A stretch of DNA of 64,000 bases from Levilinea sp. (GTDB lineage Bacteria > Chloroflexota > Anaerolineae > Anaerolineales > Anaerolineaceae), in contig JARKPO010000013.1 of NCBI GenBank assembly GCA_029975215.1, forward strand, positions 22,948-86,947, given 5' to 3'. The notes beneath the pieces were generated by a model. It made no database searches. It was not told the origin of the DNA and saw only the letters and a program-made list of their open reading frames with translations. Shown in pieces: positions 42,567 through 50,176 of the stretch (position 1 is its first letter; the number at the start of each line of letters is the position of its first letter). The position numbers and the translations under genes were made by a program.

Positions 42567-43157
42567 TCACCACACGTACGGAATCAGCCGCCAGGAATGC
42601 TTCGCATAGCGCATGTAGGCTTCACCGAACCACTCCCGCAGCCAGCGTTCTTCCACGCGAATGCGGCTCACTACCGCCGGGATGCCCAGCAGCGCCGCCA
42701 GACCCAGCCCGCCCCAGCTGCCCAGGCAGAGCGGAATGCCCAAAAACAGGCAGAGCAGCCCCAAATAGGCCGGATGGCGCAGGCGTTGATACACCCCCGT
42801 GGTCACCAGCTGGTGCTTTTTCGAGGTCTCCACATGCACGCTGTACTGCTTGCCCAGTTCGCGGCGGGCAAAAAAGCGCAGAACCACCCCGGCCACCATC
42901 AGAGCTGCCCCCAACCCGCGCAGACCCCACAGCGGCGAGGCAAAGGTGGTCCAATTCACCACCCAGGAGTCCGCCAGGGCGAAAAACTGGCTGGCGTACC
43001 AACTGATGCTGATCCACCAGTACGAAGCAGCCGCCAGGCGCAATCCCCCTGTCTGCTGCTGCTTGGAGAGGGAAAATCCGCGCTCCAACACCGCCCAGGC
43101 AATGAACCCTCCCAGGCCGATCCACTGAAAAATTTGCACAAGGTTCACAGGTTCCAT
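42567..43157 (-). CDS. Isoprenylcysteine carboxyl methyltransferase-like membrane protein
   Basis: A protein of 196 residues (205 from a GTG at 43184) with four or five membrane helices. The C-terminal motif LVTTGVYQRLRHPAYLGLLCLFLGIPLCLGSW and EERWLREWFGEAYMRYAKHSWRLIP are the PEMT/ICMT signature for SAM binding at the membrane. Bacterial members methylate unknown small or lipid substrates. Start is unsure because neither candidate has a strong ribosome binding site. Confidence 0.8.
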   Translation of the reverse strand: MEPVNLVQIFQWIGLGGFIAWAVLERGFSLSKQQQTGGLRLAAASYWWISISWYASQFFALADSWVVNWTTFASPLWGLRGLGAALMVAGVVLRFFARRELGKQYSVHVETSKKHQLVTTGVYQRLRHPAYLGLLCLFLGIPLCLGSWGGLGLAALLGIPAVVSRIRVEERWLREWFGEAYMRYAKHSWRLIPYVW

Positions 43158-43230
43158 CCTATTGATGATGCTAAGTCCAAACACGCTTCCATATGGCTGA
43201 CGGCCGCGCTCAGGTTGTGCGCAGCGGGCC

Positions 43231-43596
43231 TCAGCTCAGCAGCCATTTTCGCGCCTCTTCCAGCGAAGTGTACATGCGCACAAACAGCCCGCGGTTCACA
43301 GCCACATCTTCCCAAAACTTGCCCACTTCCCATTGGCTCGCCTGGGTGACAATGGCCACACGGTGCAGCGAGGGCACCAGCTTTGAAATATGCTCCGCGC
43401 TGAAAAAGGTCTCGGCCAATTCCAGGCGGTACACCAATTCGGTTTCGTCGCACAAAATGCGGGGACTGTTGTGCTGAACGGCAGCCTGAATCACCGCCTC
43501 GCCGTAGCGTTTGACCTCCTCCAGGTTTTCATCCGCTCCCCAGGCCTTTACCAACAAATACTCATTTTGCATGTGAAAAGAATAATGAATAGTCAT
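43231..43596 (-). CDS. SpoIIAA/STAS-like protein
   Basis: A 121-residue soluble protein with alternating beta strands and helices. VAIVTQASQWEVGKFWEDVAVNRGLFVRMYTSLEEARKWL at the C-terminus fits the SpoIIAA-like (STAS/SEC14-type) family, where the ending on helix EEARxWL is common. GGAGAGACTGGG precedes the ATG. Function unknown; likely binds a lipid or protein partner. Confidence 0.65.
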   Translation of the reverse strand: MTIHYSFHMQNEYLLVKAWGADENLEEVKRYGEAVIQAAVQHNSPRILCDETELVYRLELAETFFSAEHISKLVPSLHRVAIVTQASQWEVGKFWEDVAVNRGLFVRMYTSLEEARKWLLS

Positions 43597-43783
43597 CCCA
43601 GTCTCTCCACCGATGAATGAATCAAAATGATTGTAATCGGGAACTGGAAAAACCGGGGAATTTTTTGGCACGGATGTGCGGGCCCGCCCGCATAGAAAGG
43701 GCACACCTGCCCCGTGACCAACAGGCCGCGTGCCCTTCTGCCGGTCTGCCGCTTTCTCCCCCAGCTGGCAGGCCAAATTGCTG

Positions 43784-45103
43784 CTAGATCATCCTGCGCA
43801 GCACGTCATAGATCACCTGCGTCCCCAGCCGCAGATTGGCCACAGACAGCCGTTCGTCAATCCCGTGAAAACGCGCCAGCTCATCCGGCGAAATCACCGC
43901 CGGAAACAACCCGTAACACTGTACCCCACGCGCCCGGAAAAAGCCCGAATCCGTCGTCCCCGGCGTCAGCATCGGCACCGTCACCCCCTGCGGCACATGC
44001 TCGCTCAGCACCGCCCGCAGCGTGCGGAAAAACTCCGAGTCCACTGGCGAAGGCTGCGATAATTCCGGCGCGTGCAGCATTTCCACCTGGACGTGCTCAT
44101 CCGCGATCATGGCTTTCAGCTTCTCCACAAACGCCTGCGGATCGCGGTCTGGCAGCAGGCGGATGTCAAAGGTGGCCTCGGCGCGCTCCGGGATGATATT
44201 CCCCTTACCGCCTGCCCGCAGCACCGTCAGGCTGACCGTATCCTTCAGCATCGCCGCCAGGGTGGGGTTGGCCGCCAGTCTGGGCTTCACCATCCGAAAC
44301 GCCAGCGGATGATCCAGATGGCGCAGCAGTAACGACTGCGGAAATGGCATCTTGGCCGCCAGCCCGGCGAACATGCCCTTTACCACGGGATGCACGCGCA
44401 TCTGCTCGTTCAGGCTGAGCACCTTCTCCACCGCCTTCAGCAGCCGGTTGGCCGCATTGCCGCCGTGGGGCATGCCGCTGTGTCCCGGCTCGCCGCAGGC
44501 CGTCAAACGGACCCACAGATCAATCTTCTGCGCCACCGCCACCGTGAACACCGGGAAAGGCCCAAAAAGGTCTTCCAGGCCAAACCCACCCTCATCCCAT
44601 ACATATTCCGGGTTCATTTCCTCCCAATGGTTTTCAATCATCCAGCGCGCGCCCAGCAGCCCCCCTTTTTCCTCATCCGCTGCCGCCAGGAAGATGATGT
44701 CCCGGCTGCGCTGGGGCTGGTGCTGCGCCAAAAGGGTCAGCGCCAGCAGCTGCATGATGCCCATGCCCTTCATGTCAATCGCCCCGCGCCCCCACACATA
44801 GCCGTCGCGGATTTCGCCGCTGAAAGGGTCCGTTGTCCAGCGGGTCGGGTCGGCGTCCACCACGTCCATGTGGTGATACAGCACAATTGGCCTGCGGCTG
44901 CCGTCGCCGCGCAGGCGCGCGGTGAGGTTAACCCGGTTCTCGCCAGACTCATAGATCTGAGTTTCAAAACCACGCTCCCCCAGGCGCGCCGCCAAAAAAG
45001 CGGCGGCCTCGCGCTCATCCCCCGGCGGGTTCAGCGAACGAATGCGCAGATACACGCTCAGCAGCTGCGCGGCTTCTTGTGCTACGCTGTCCCAATCAAT
45101 CAT
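43784..45103 (-). CDS. M20-family metallopeptidase
   Basis: A 439-residue di-zinc peptidase of the M20/ArgE/DapE group. YHHMDVVDAD (zinc His and catalytic Asp), GRGAIDMKGM (bridging Asp) and AADEEKGGLLGARWM (catalytic Glu) are present; the dimerisation domain is about 190-300. The ATG at 45103 overlaps the stop of the epimerase gene (ATGA), so it is translationally coupled. It probably cleaves dipeptides or acylated amino acids delivered by the same operon. Confidence 0.9.
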   Translation of the reverse strand: MIDWDSVAQEAAQLLSVYLRIRSLNPPGDEREAAAFLAARLGERGFETQIYESGENRVNLTARLRGDGSRRPIVLYHHMDVVDADPTRWTTDPFSGEIRDGYVWGRGAIDMKGMGIMQLLALTLLAQHQPQRSRDIIFLAAADEEKGGLLGARWMIENHWEEMNPEYVWDEGGFGLEDLFGPFPVFTVAVAQKIDLWVRLTACGEPGHSGMPHGGNAANRLLKAVEKVLSLNEQMRVHPVVKGMFAGLAAKMPFPQSLLLRHLDHPLAFRMVKPRLAANPTLAAMLKDTVSLTVLRAGGKGNIIPERAEATFDIRLLPDRDPQAFVEKLKAMIADEHVQVEMLHAPELSQPSPVDSEFFRTLRAVLSEHVPQGVTVPMLTPGTTDSGFFRARGVQCYGLFPAVISPDELARFHGIDERLSVANLRLGTQVIYDVLRRMI

Positions 45104-46170
45104 CGCAGTTTCACTCCCAACCCAGGCTGATCCGAAGGGTTGGCCCACAGCGTGGCCGGGTCCACCCCAAACCCGCTGGCCGGATCATTGGTGATGAACA
45201 GCGGCCCAATCGCCTCACAGGCCGCAATCGAGGGGTTCGCCGTCACAAAGTGCAGCCCGGCGGCGCTGCCGATGGTGCTTTCTCCCATCGAGCCTAAGAT
45301 GCAGGTCAGTCCAGCAGCCTCGGCCGCGGCCAACATCTTCGCCGCGCGCAGCATGCCGCCACATTTCATCAACTTAATATTGATCATGCGCGCCGCCCTC
45401 AAATGGGCAATCTGAATCACATCTGCGGCCGAGTGGCAGCTCTCGTCCGCCATCACCGGCACATCCACCGCCGCCGTCACCGCCGCCATGCCGGTTAAAT
45501 CTTCTGCCGCCAGGGGCTGCTCCACCCATTCAATGGGGTAGGCCTGCAGGGCGCGGATCACCGCAATGGCGGTTTCCGCGTTTTCCCAGCCCTGGTTCAC
45601 ATCCAGGCGCAGATGGACCCCCCCGCCCACAGCCGTGCAGATCGCCTGAACTCGCTGTACATCCAGCCGCGCATCCCCGCCCAATTTGACCTTGAGCACC
45701 GTCGCCCCCATTCCCGCAAAGCGCGCGCTCATTTCGGCCATGACGCGCGCCTCATCCAGCGGGATCACCGGGTACAGCGCGATCCCCGGGCGCGATCGAC
45801 CCCCCAGCAGTTGGTATACGGGAACGCCCAGCTTCTGCCCCATCAGGTCATACAGGGCCATATCCAGCGCCGCCAGGGCCGCCGGGGTGTGCGGCATGCG
45901 CTTTTCCGCCTCCCGCAGCAGCGCCTCCAACTCCATTGGGTCGCGCCCCACCAACAGCGGGGCCGCCCCCCGCAGCGCTGCCAGCACCGCCTCTTGGGTT
46001 TCGCCGGTCACCTCCGGGTCAGGTGAAGCCTCTCCCAGGCCCACCCACCCCTCGTCCGTGATCACCCGAATCAGGGCGTAATTCAGCACCGGATACGAGC
46101 CGTAAGCCACCGTCAGGGCTGTCTGCAGCTGCAAATCCAGAGGAGCCACCTCCACCGCAGTGATGCGCAT
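45100..46170 (-). CDS. Enolase-superfamily dipeptide epimerase (L-Ala-D/L-Glu epimerase-like)
   Basis: A 356-residue enzyme. Catalytic residues are Lys160 and Lys162 in LKVKLG, metal ligands Asp190 in LRLDVNQGW, Glu217 in WVEQPL and Asp242 in MADES, and Lys266 in INIKLMKCGG. This pattern belongs to the muconate lactonising subgroup that holds L-Ala-D/L-Glu and other dipeptide epimerases. GGAGGCGTAG precedes the ATG, one base from the MFS stop. With an AmpG-like permease and a peptidase it suggests recycling of murein-derived dipeptides; the exact dipeptide is not known. Confidence 0.88.
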   Translation of the reverse strand: MRITAVEVAPLDLQLQTALTVAYGSYPVLNYALIRVITDEGWVGLGEASPDPEVTGETQEAVLAALRGAAPLLVGRDPMELEALLREAEKRMPHTPAALAALDMALYDLMGQKLGVPVYQLLGGRSRPGIALYPVIPLDEARVMAEMSARFAGMGATVLKVKLGGDARLDVQRVQAICTAVGGGVHLRLDVNQGWENAETAIAVIRALQAYPIEWVEQPLAAEDLTGMAAVTAAVDVPVMADESCHSAADVIQIAHLRAARMINIKLMKCGGMLRAAKMLAAAEAAGLTCILGSMGESTIGSAAGLHFVTANPSIAACEAIGPLFITNDPASGFGVDPATLWANPSDQPGLGVKLR

Positions 46171-47252
46171 CTACGCCTCCTGCAGGCGCGGCTTGCGCAG
46201 CCGGAAGATGGCGAACACCAACGGCAGGGCCGCCAGGTGTATGGCGGCCAAGATCATAAACATCGGTCCAAAGCCCAGCCCGTCCACCAGGGCGCCCGCC
46301 AGCGGCTGCCCGCCCGCGATGCCGAAGTTGCCCACCGCCATGATCACCGAAAACATGAAAGCGGCGATGCGCGGGTCGGAGAAGTCCATCCCCACGGCAA
46401 AGTACACCGTTTCGTAGTATCCAAAAGCAAAGCCAAAGACAAACACCACCCCCCACATCAACGCCGCAGATTGCGTCAGGGCCAGAATAAAGGTGATCCC
46501 TGCCGTCAGCAGAAGCGCCGCCAACACACTGTTACGCTCACCGAATTTGCGCATCAGCGGCCCGCCCAGCACACCGCCCAACACCGTGCCGATTCCAAAC
46601 ACCGAGGTGTACAGGCCCACCGCCCCCAAGGAGATCCCCAGGCCTTCGTTCAGATACGGCCCCACCATGCCCTGCGCACTGTACAGCGCCAGCGGGTAGA
46701 TCACCCCCAGCCCCAGGAAGAGCAGCAAGGCTTTGTTCTTGAAGGCCCCAAAAGCCGCTTTCGAAAACTGCATATCCGGGGTGCGCTCTTTCAGTTCACT
46801 CACTTGCAGCGCCAGTACAAAGGTCAACACGCCCAGGCCCGCAATCATGTAAAAAATCAGCGACCACTGCCCATTTTGCGAGAAAAGGCCCATCAGCGCC
46901 GCGGTGACCACCGCGCTGAGTGCCCGCCCCCCCACCATTAACCCCTGCACCAACCCGCGGTCATTGGCCGGTGTGGTATCAATGGACAGGCCGTCGGTGG
47001 TGGTATCGTAGGTAGACATGCCCAGCGCTGCCATAATCATCAGGGTCAGGTACAGGGCAAACTGGCTGCTGGGGTTAATAAACGGGATGAGGGCAAAGGC
47101 CAGGGTTTGCAGTGCCAACCCTACGAGGATATAAGGTTTGCGGTGGCCCAGATGGAACAAATTCACCCGGTCGCTCATGAAGCCCAAAAAGATCTTGAGC
47201 ACAAACGGCAGCAGAGTGATGCCGCCCACAATGCCGATCAAAGAGTAAGATA
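46171..47252 (-). pseudogene. MFS transporter, AmpG/PucC-like, 5' end removed at the IS element
   Basis: About 360 codons of a major facilitator. The MFS-derived sequence starts at LSYSLIGIVGGITLLPF (second helix) and the first helix and start are missing; upstream bases belong to the IS. An ATG inside the IS (47283) opens the frame and would give MRPSSYPELT fused to the MFS part, so a fusion protein is possible. LGFMSDRVNLFHLGHRKPY is the loop 2-3 motif, and STYDTTTDGLSIDTTPANDRG resembles AmpG and PucC permeases. With an epimerase and peptidase behind it, the intact protein probably imported muropeptides or dipeptides. Confidence 0.8.
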
Positions 47253-48238
47253 ACGTGAGTTCGGGATAAGAAGAGGGTCTCAAAACGGGAGTAAACTTTT
47301 GTCACCACAACAGTAGTCCAATCCCGAAGAGAGGCCCTCGATGGACAGTTTACTCGAGTTGTTCTGCGATGTCGATGATTTTTGCCAGGCATTTTTGCCT
47401 TTCTGGAACCGACAGTTGCTTACCAGCGGCCAAAGGCAGCGCCAACGAGCTCGTTCCCTGACGATCAGCGAGATTATGACCATTCTGATTGCCTTTCATC
47501 AATCCCATTACCGGGACTTCAAAGCCTACTATGTGGATCAGGTCTTGAAATCCTGGCGCTCGGAATTTCCCGGTCTGGTCAGCTACTCGCGTTTTGTCGA
47601 GTACATCCCTTCTACGCTCGTGCCGCTGCTCGTGTATCTGCGAACCTGCTGCCTGGGTAACTGCACCGGGATTTCCTTCATCGACTCGACCTCGCTGGAC
47701 GTTTGCCTCAACCAGCGTATCCACTGCCACAAGGTATTTGCAGGATTGGCAGCTCGGGGGCAAACTTCAATGGGCTGGTTCTTTGGCTTCAAGCTGCACC
47801 TGGTGGTGAATGATCGAGGCGAAATCTTGCAGTTCTGCATCACGCCCGGCAATGTCGATGATCGCAAGCCGGTTCCAGGTCTGGCTAAGAAGCTGTTCGG
47901 CAAGCTTTTCGGAGATAAAGGCTATATCTCCAAGGAATTAGCCAAGGCTTTGCGAGAAATGTTTGATATCCAATTGATTACCAAGCTGCGCAACAACATG
48001 AGGAACCAGTTGATGCTGATGACTGATCGCATCTTGTTGAGACGGAGAGCGATTGTTGAATCCATCATCGATCAGCTCAAAAACATTTCCCAGATCGAGC
48101 ATTCTCGTCATCGCAGTATTCCGAATTTCTTTGTCAATGTGCTGTGTGGCTTGATTGCCTATTGCCACAAACCAACCAAACCATCCCTGGGATTGGACAG
48201 GTGTCTGCCCTTGCCCGCTTAACCCGAATTCACGTTAT
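47250..48238 (+). mobile_element. IS982-family insertion sequence
   Basis: A complete element of about 0.98-0.99 kb. ACGTGAGTTCGGGATAAG at 47253-47270 and its inverse at 48218-48235 match at 16 of 18 positions, and the match extends three more bases (ATA/TAT) outward on each side, so ends are 47253/48235 or 47250/48238. One transposase gene fills it. No direct repeat of the target is visible at the ends. Both flanking genes lack their 5' parts, so the element marks a deletion or recombination junction. Confidence 0.88.
47341..48222 (+). CDS. IS982-family transposase
   Basis: A 293-residue DDE transposase. The family-type N-terminus ([18 protein letters not shown]) is followed by [10 protein letters not shown] with the first Asp, FGDKGYIS with the second Asp and [14 protein letters not shown] with the Glu. 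[26 protein letters not shown] is typical of IS982. The reading frame is intact, so the copy may still be active. The weak upstream region has no clear ribosome binding site. Confidence 0.93.
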   Translation: MDSLLELFCDVDDFCQAFLPFWNRQLLTSGQRQRQRARSLTISEIMTILIAFHQSHYRDFKAYYVDQVLKSWRSEFPGLVSYSRFVEYIPSTLVPLLVYLRTCCLGNCTGISFIDSTSLDVCLNQRIHCHKVFAGLAARGQTSMGWFFGFKLHLVVNDRGEILQFCITPGNVDDRKPVPGLAKKLFGKLFGDKGYISKELAKALREMFDIQLITKLRNNMRNQLMLMTDRILLRRRAIVESIIDQLKNISQIEHSRHRSIPNFFVNVLCGLIAYCHKPTKPSLGLDRCLPLPA

Positions 48239-48625
48239 TTAAAAAAGGAGCGGTTTTGGGGATTTGAAAAGCAGTGGGTGAACGCCTGGACGCAGGTGAA
48301 TATTACCGACCGAGAACGAACTGTTTTGGATTTAATCGCTCGCCCAGATCTTTTTGGCGGAATTCGCGCGGCGAGCGAACTGATGGAAGGCGCGCTGCCA
48401 CAAATAAACCTGCGCCAGCTGGTTGCCTACGCTCTGCGATATGATGTTGGGGCGGTGATTAAGCGCCTGGGATGGCTATTGGAAAGAATGGGGGTGGATG
48501 CAACCTTGCTCTTGCCTTTGCGAGCCTACCCTATGACCGGATTTGTGTTATTAGATCCGAATCAACCGCGCAGCGGTCTGATTGATCTTTCCTGGGAAAT
48601 CAACGAAAACATGCAAAGGTCGTAA
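48239..48625 (+). pseudogene. AbiEi-type antitoxin, N-terminal part removed at the IS element
   Basis: From the IS right end the frame reads KKERFWGFEKQWVN, then VNITDRERTVLDLIARPDLFGGI and VIKRLGWLLERMGV, the C-terminal AbiEi_1 domain, ending at 48625. The N-terminal winged helix that binds DNA and represses the operon is lost, together with the native start. An in-frame chain of codons reaches back into the IS (to 48155), so a fusion could be made. The stop is directly followed by the toxin start. Confidence 0.8.
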
Positions 48626-49486
48626 ATGCCCAGCGTTCCTCAAATGATCCGGTCGGTCAGCCGACAAAAACACGTCCAGCGATACATCATTGAAAAAGAC
48701 TATGCTTTGAGTTATCTGCTGGCGGCCATTGCCCAAACAGACGGTCTGGGCGAACACCTGGTGTTAAAAGGCGGTACGGCACTCAAGAAACTCTATTTTG
48801 CGGATTATCGTTTTTCTGAAGATTTGGATTACTCTACGCGGACCATAGGGCCGGTGCAGCAGATCAATGCATGGATGGAAACGGCTGTGCGCGCTATGGG
48901 TGAGATGTTGAAAGAACGCGGGCCGTTTCAGGTCAGCCTGGAACCGCTTGTTTTAAATCAGCCGCACTCAGGCGGCCAAAAGGCGTATGTGGTGCGGGTA
49001 CAGTTCCCTGAACAACGTCAACCCTTGTGCCGCCTCAAAGTGGAAATTGCGGTGGATGAACCTATCCTTACACCGGTGAACGTTTACTCGATTCTGCATG
49101 GGTTTGCTGAGGATATGGCTGTGCAGATTCCAGTGTATTCGCTGGCAGAAATTACGATCGAGAAGCTGAGGGCTTTGCTGCAGAGTAAGGCGCGTTTGCA
49201 GGAGCGCGGCTGGGGCGCCAGCCGGGTTTGCCGAGATTACTACGATCTGTGGAATCTGCTGCAGGTTCCCAGCATTCGATCGCCAGCTTTGCTCCCCTTA
49301 CTGTCAGAGAAATGCGCTGCTCGGAATGTGACCTATCAGTCGCCGAGCGACTTTGTTTCGGAGGATTTGGTGGCTGTAGCCAGTATGGAATGGACACAGC
49401 AGATTTTGCCCTTCATCCCAGACGCGCCTCGGGCGGAGAAAGTGTTGCCACAAGTGCGGTCTTTCATCCTTTCGCTGTGGGATTAG
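48626..49486 (+). CDS. abiEii: AbiEii-type nucleotidyltransferase toxin
   Basis: A 286-residue protein of the AbiEii (DUF1814) family. Motif I KGGTALKKLY (48-57), SEDLDYS with Asp66 and Asp68, a third acid in KVEIAVDEP, the later ITIEKLRALLQ and RDYYDLWNLL are all intact. Family toxins block growth by transferring nucleotides to tRNA acceptor ends, and AbiE systems abort phage infection. Here the partner antitoxin has lost its DNA-binding half. Length is normal; the ATG directly follows the antitoxin stop. Confidence 0.88.
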   Translation: MPSVPQMIRSVSRQKHVQRYIIEKDYALSYLLAAIAQTDGLGEHLVLKGGTALKKLYFADYRFSEDLDYSTRTIGPVQQINAWMETAVRAMGEMLKERGPFQVSLEPLVLNQPHSGGQKAYVVRVQFPEQRQPLCRLKVEIAVDEPILTPVNVYSILHGFAEDMAVQIPVYSLAEITIEKLRALLQSKARLQERGWGASRVCRDYYDLWNLLQVPSIRSPALLPLLSEKCAARNVTYQSPSDFVSEDLVAVASMEWTQQILPFIPDAPRAEKVLPQVRSFILSLWD

Positions 49487-49620
49487 CTTTGCATCAATGG
49501 ATAAAGCGGCGATCAGCGCCTGGGTAGGGTGCGCCTGAAAAGGAAGTGGGAAAAACTCTGAACACGTCTTGCTCAAACTGTGGTTAAATCAAAATAGCAC
49601 AGCACCTGAAAGGAATCAGT

Positions 49621-50103
49621 ATGACCTCAGATTGGATCGCTCTGACCTGCCCCCACTGCGGGGGAAAGTTGGAAGCCGCGGCACAGCGCGGACACTTTGC
49701 CTGTTCGCACTGCGGGCGCGAGCAGATCTTGAACCAGGGCGAAAATCTGGAAGAGATGGCCGAGCGCCTGAGCCAGATGCAGGCGCAGATCGGTGCGCTG
49801 CAGCAGCAGCAAGAGGCCAACCTGCTGCCTGTGCTGGCAATGGAGGTGGAAGGGCTTTCGCGCCAATTGGAGGGGCAGAACCGCGTGCTGTTCAGCAGCC
49901 TGGTGGTATTTTTCATCGGTCTTGTGATCCGCCAGGTGCTGATTTTCCCGCCGGAGGCGGGTCTGTGGCGTTTCTTCGCCCCTGCGGTGATGTGGGTGGG
50001 GGCGGGGGTGTTTTTATACACCACCTACAGCGCTATCCGCCTCAACCGCGCCCGTTCGCAGCGTCTGCGGCGCATGACGGAGATTCGTCGCCGCCTGGGG
50101 TAG
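49621..50103 (+). CDS. Zinc-ribbon, coiled-coil membrane protein
   Basis: A 160-residue protein. Residues 10-31 form a zinc ribbon (CPHC at 10-13 and CSHC at 28-31), followed by a coiled coil (about 38-88) rich in Gln, Glu and Leu, then two membrane helices (about 90-108 and 115-137) and a very basic tail. AAAGGAATC precedes the ATG. No known family by name; the build is common among small uncharacterised Chloroflexota proteins. A strong bidirectional hairpin follows. Confidence 0.75.
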   Translation: MTSDWIALTCPHCGGKLEAAAQRGHFACSHCGREQILNQGENLEEMAERLSQMQAQIGALQQQQEANLLPVLAMEVEGLSRQLEGQNRVLFSSLVVFFIGLVIRQVLIFPPEAGLWRFFAPAVMWVGAGVFLYTTYSAIRLNRARSQRLRRMTEIRRRLG

Positions 50104-50121
50104 GGACGGATGCAGGTATAA

Positions 50122-50152
50122 AAAACGCCGACTGGGATACAGTCGGCGTTTT
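50122..50152. terminator. Bidirectional intrinsic terminator
   Basis: AAAACGCCGACTG (50122-50134) pairs perfectly with CAGTCGGCGTTTT (50140-50152), loop GGATA. A/T runs on both sides allow use by both convergent genes. Confidence 0.9.
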
Positions 50153-50176
50153 GAAAACCTGGGGAAAGAATGCTCC

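Noticed and set aside
47238..48250. Target-site duplication around the IS982 element
   Set aside because: Flanks AAGAGTAAG and TTAAAAAAG (or with ATA/TATTT if ends are taken inward) share no direct repeat beyond chance.
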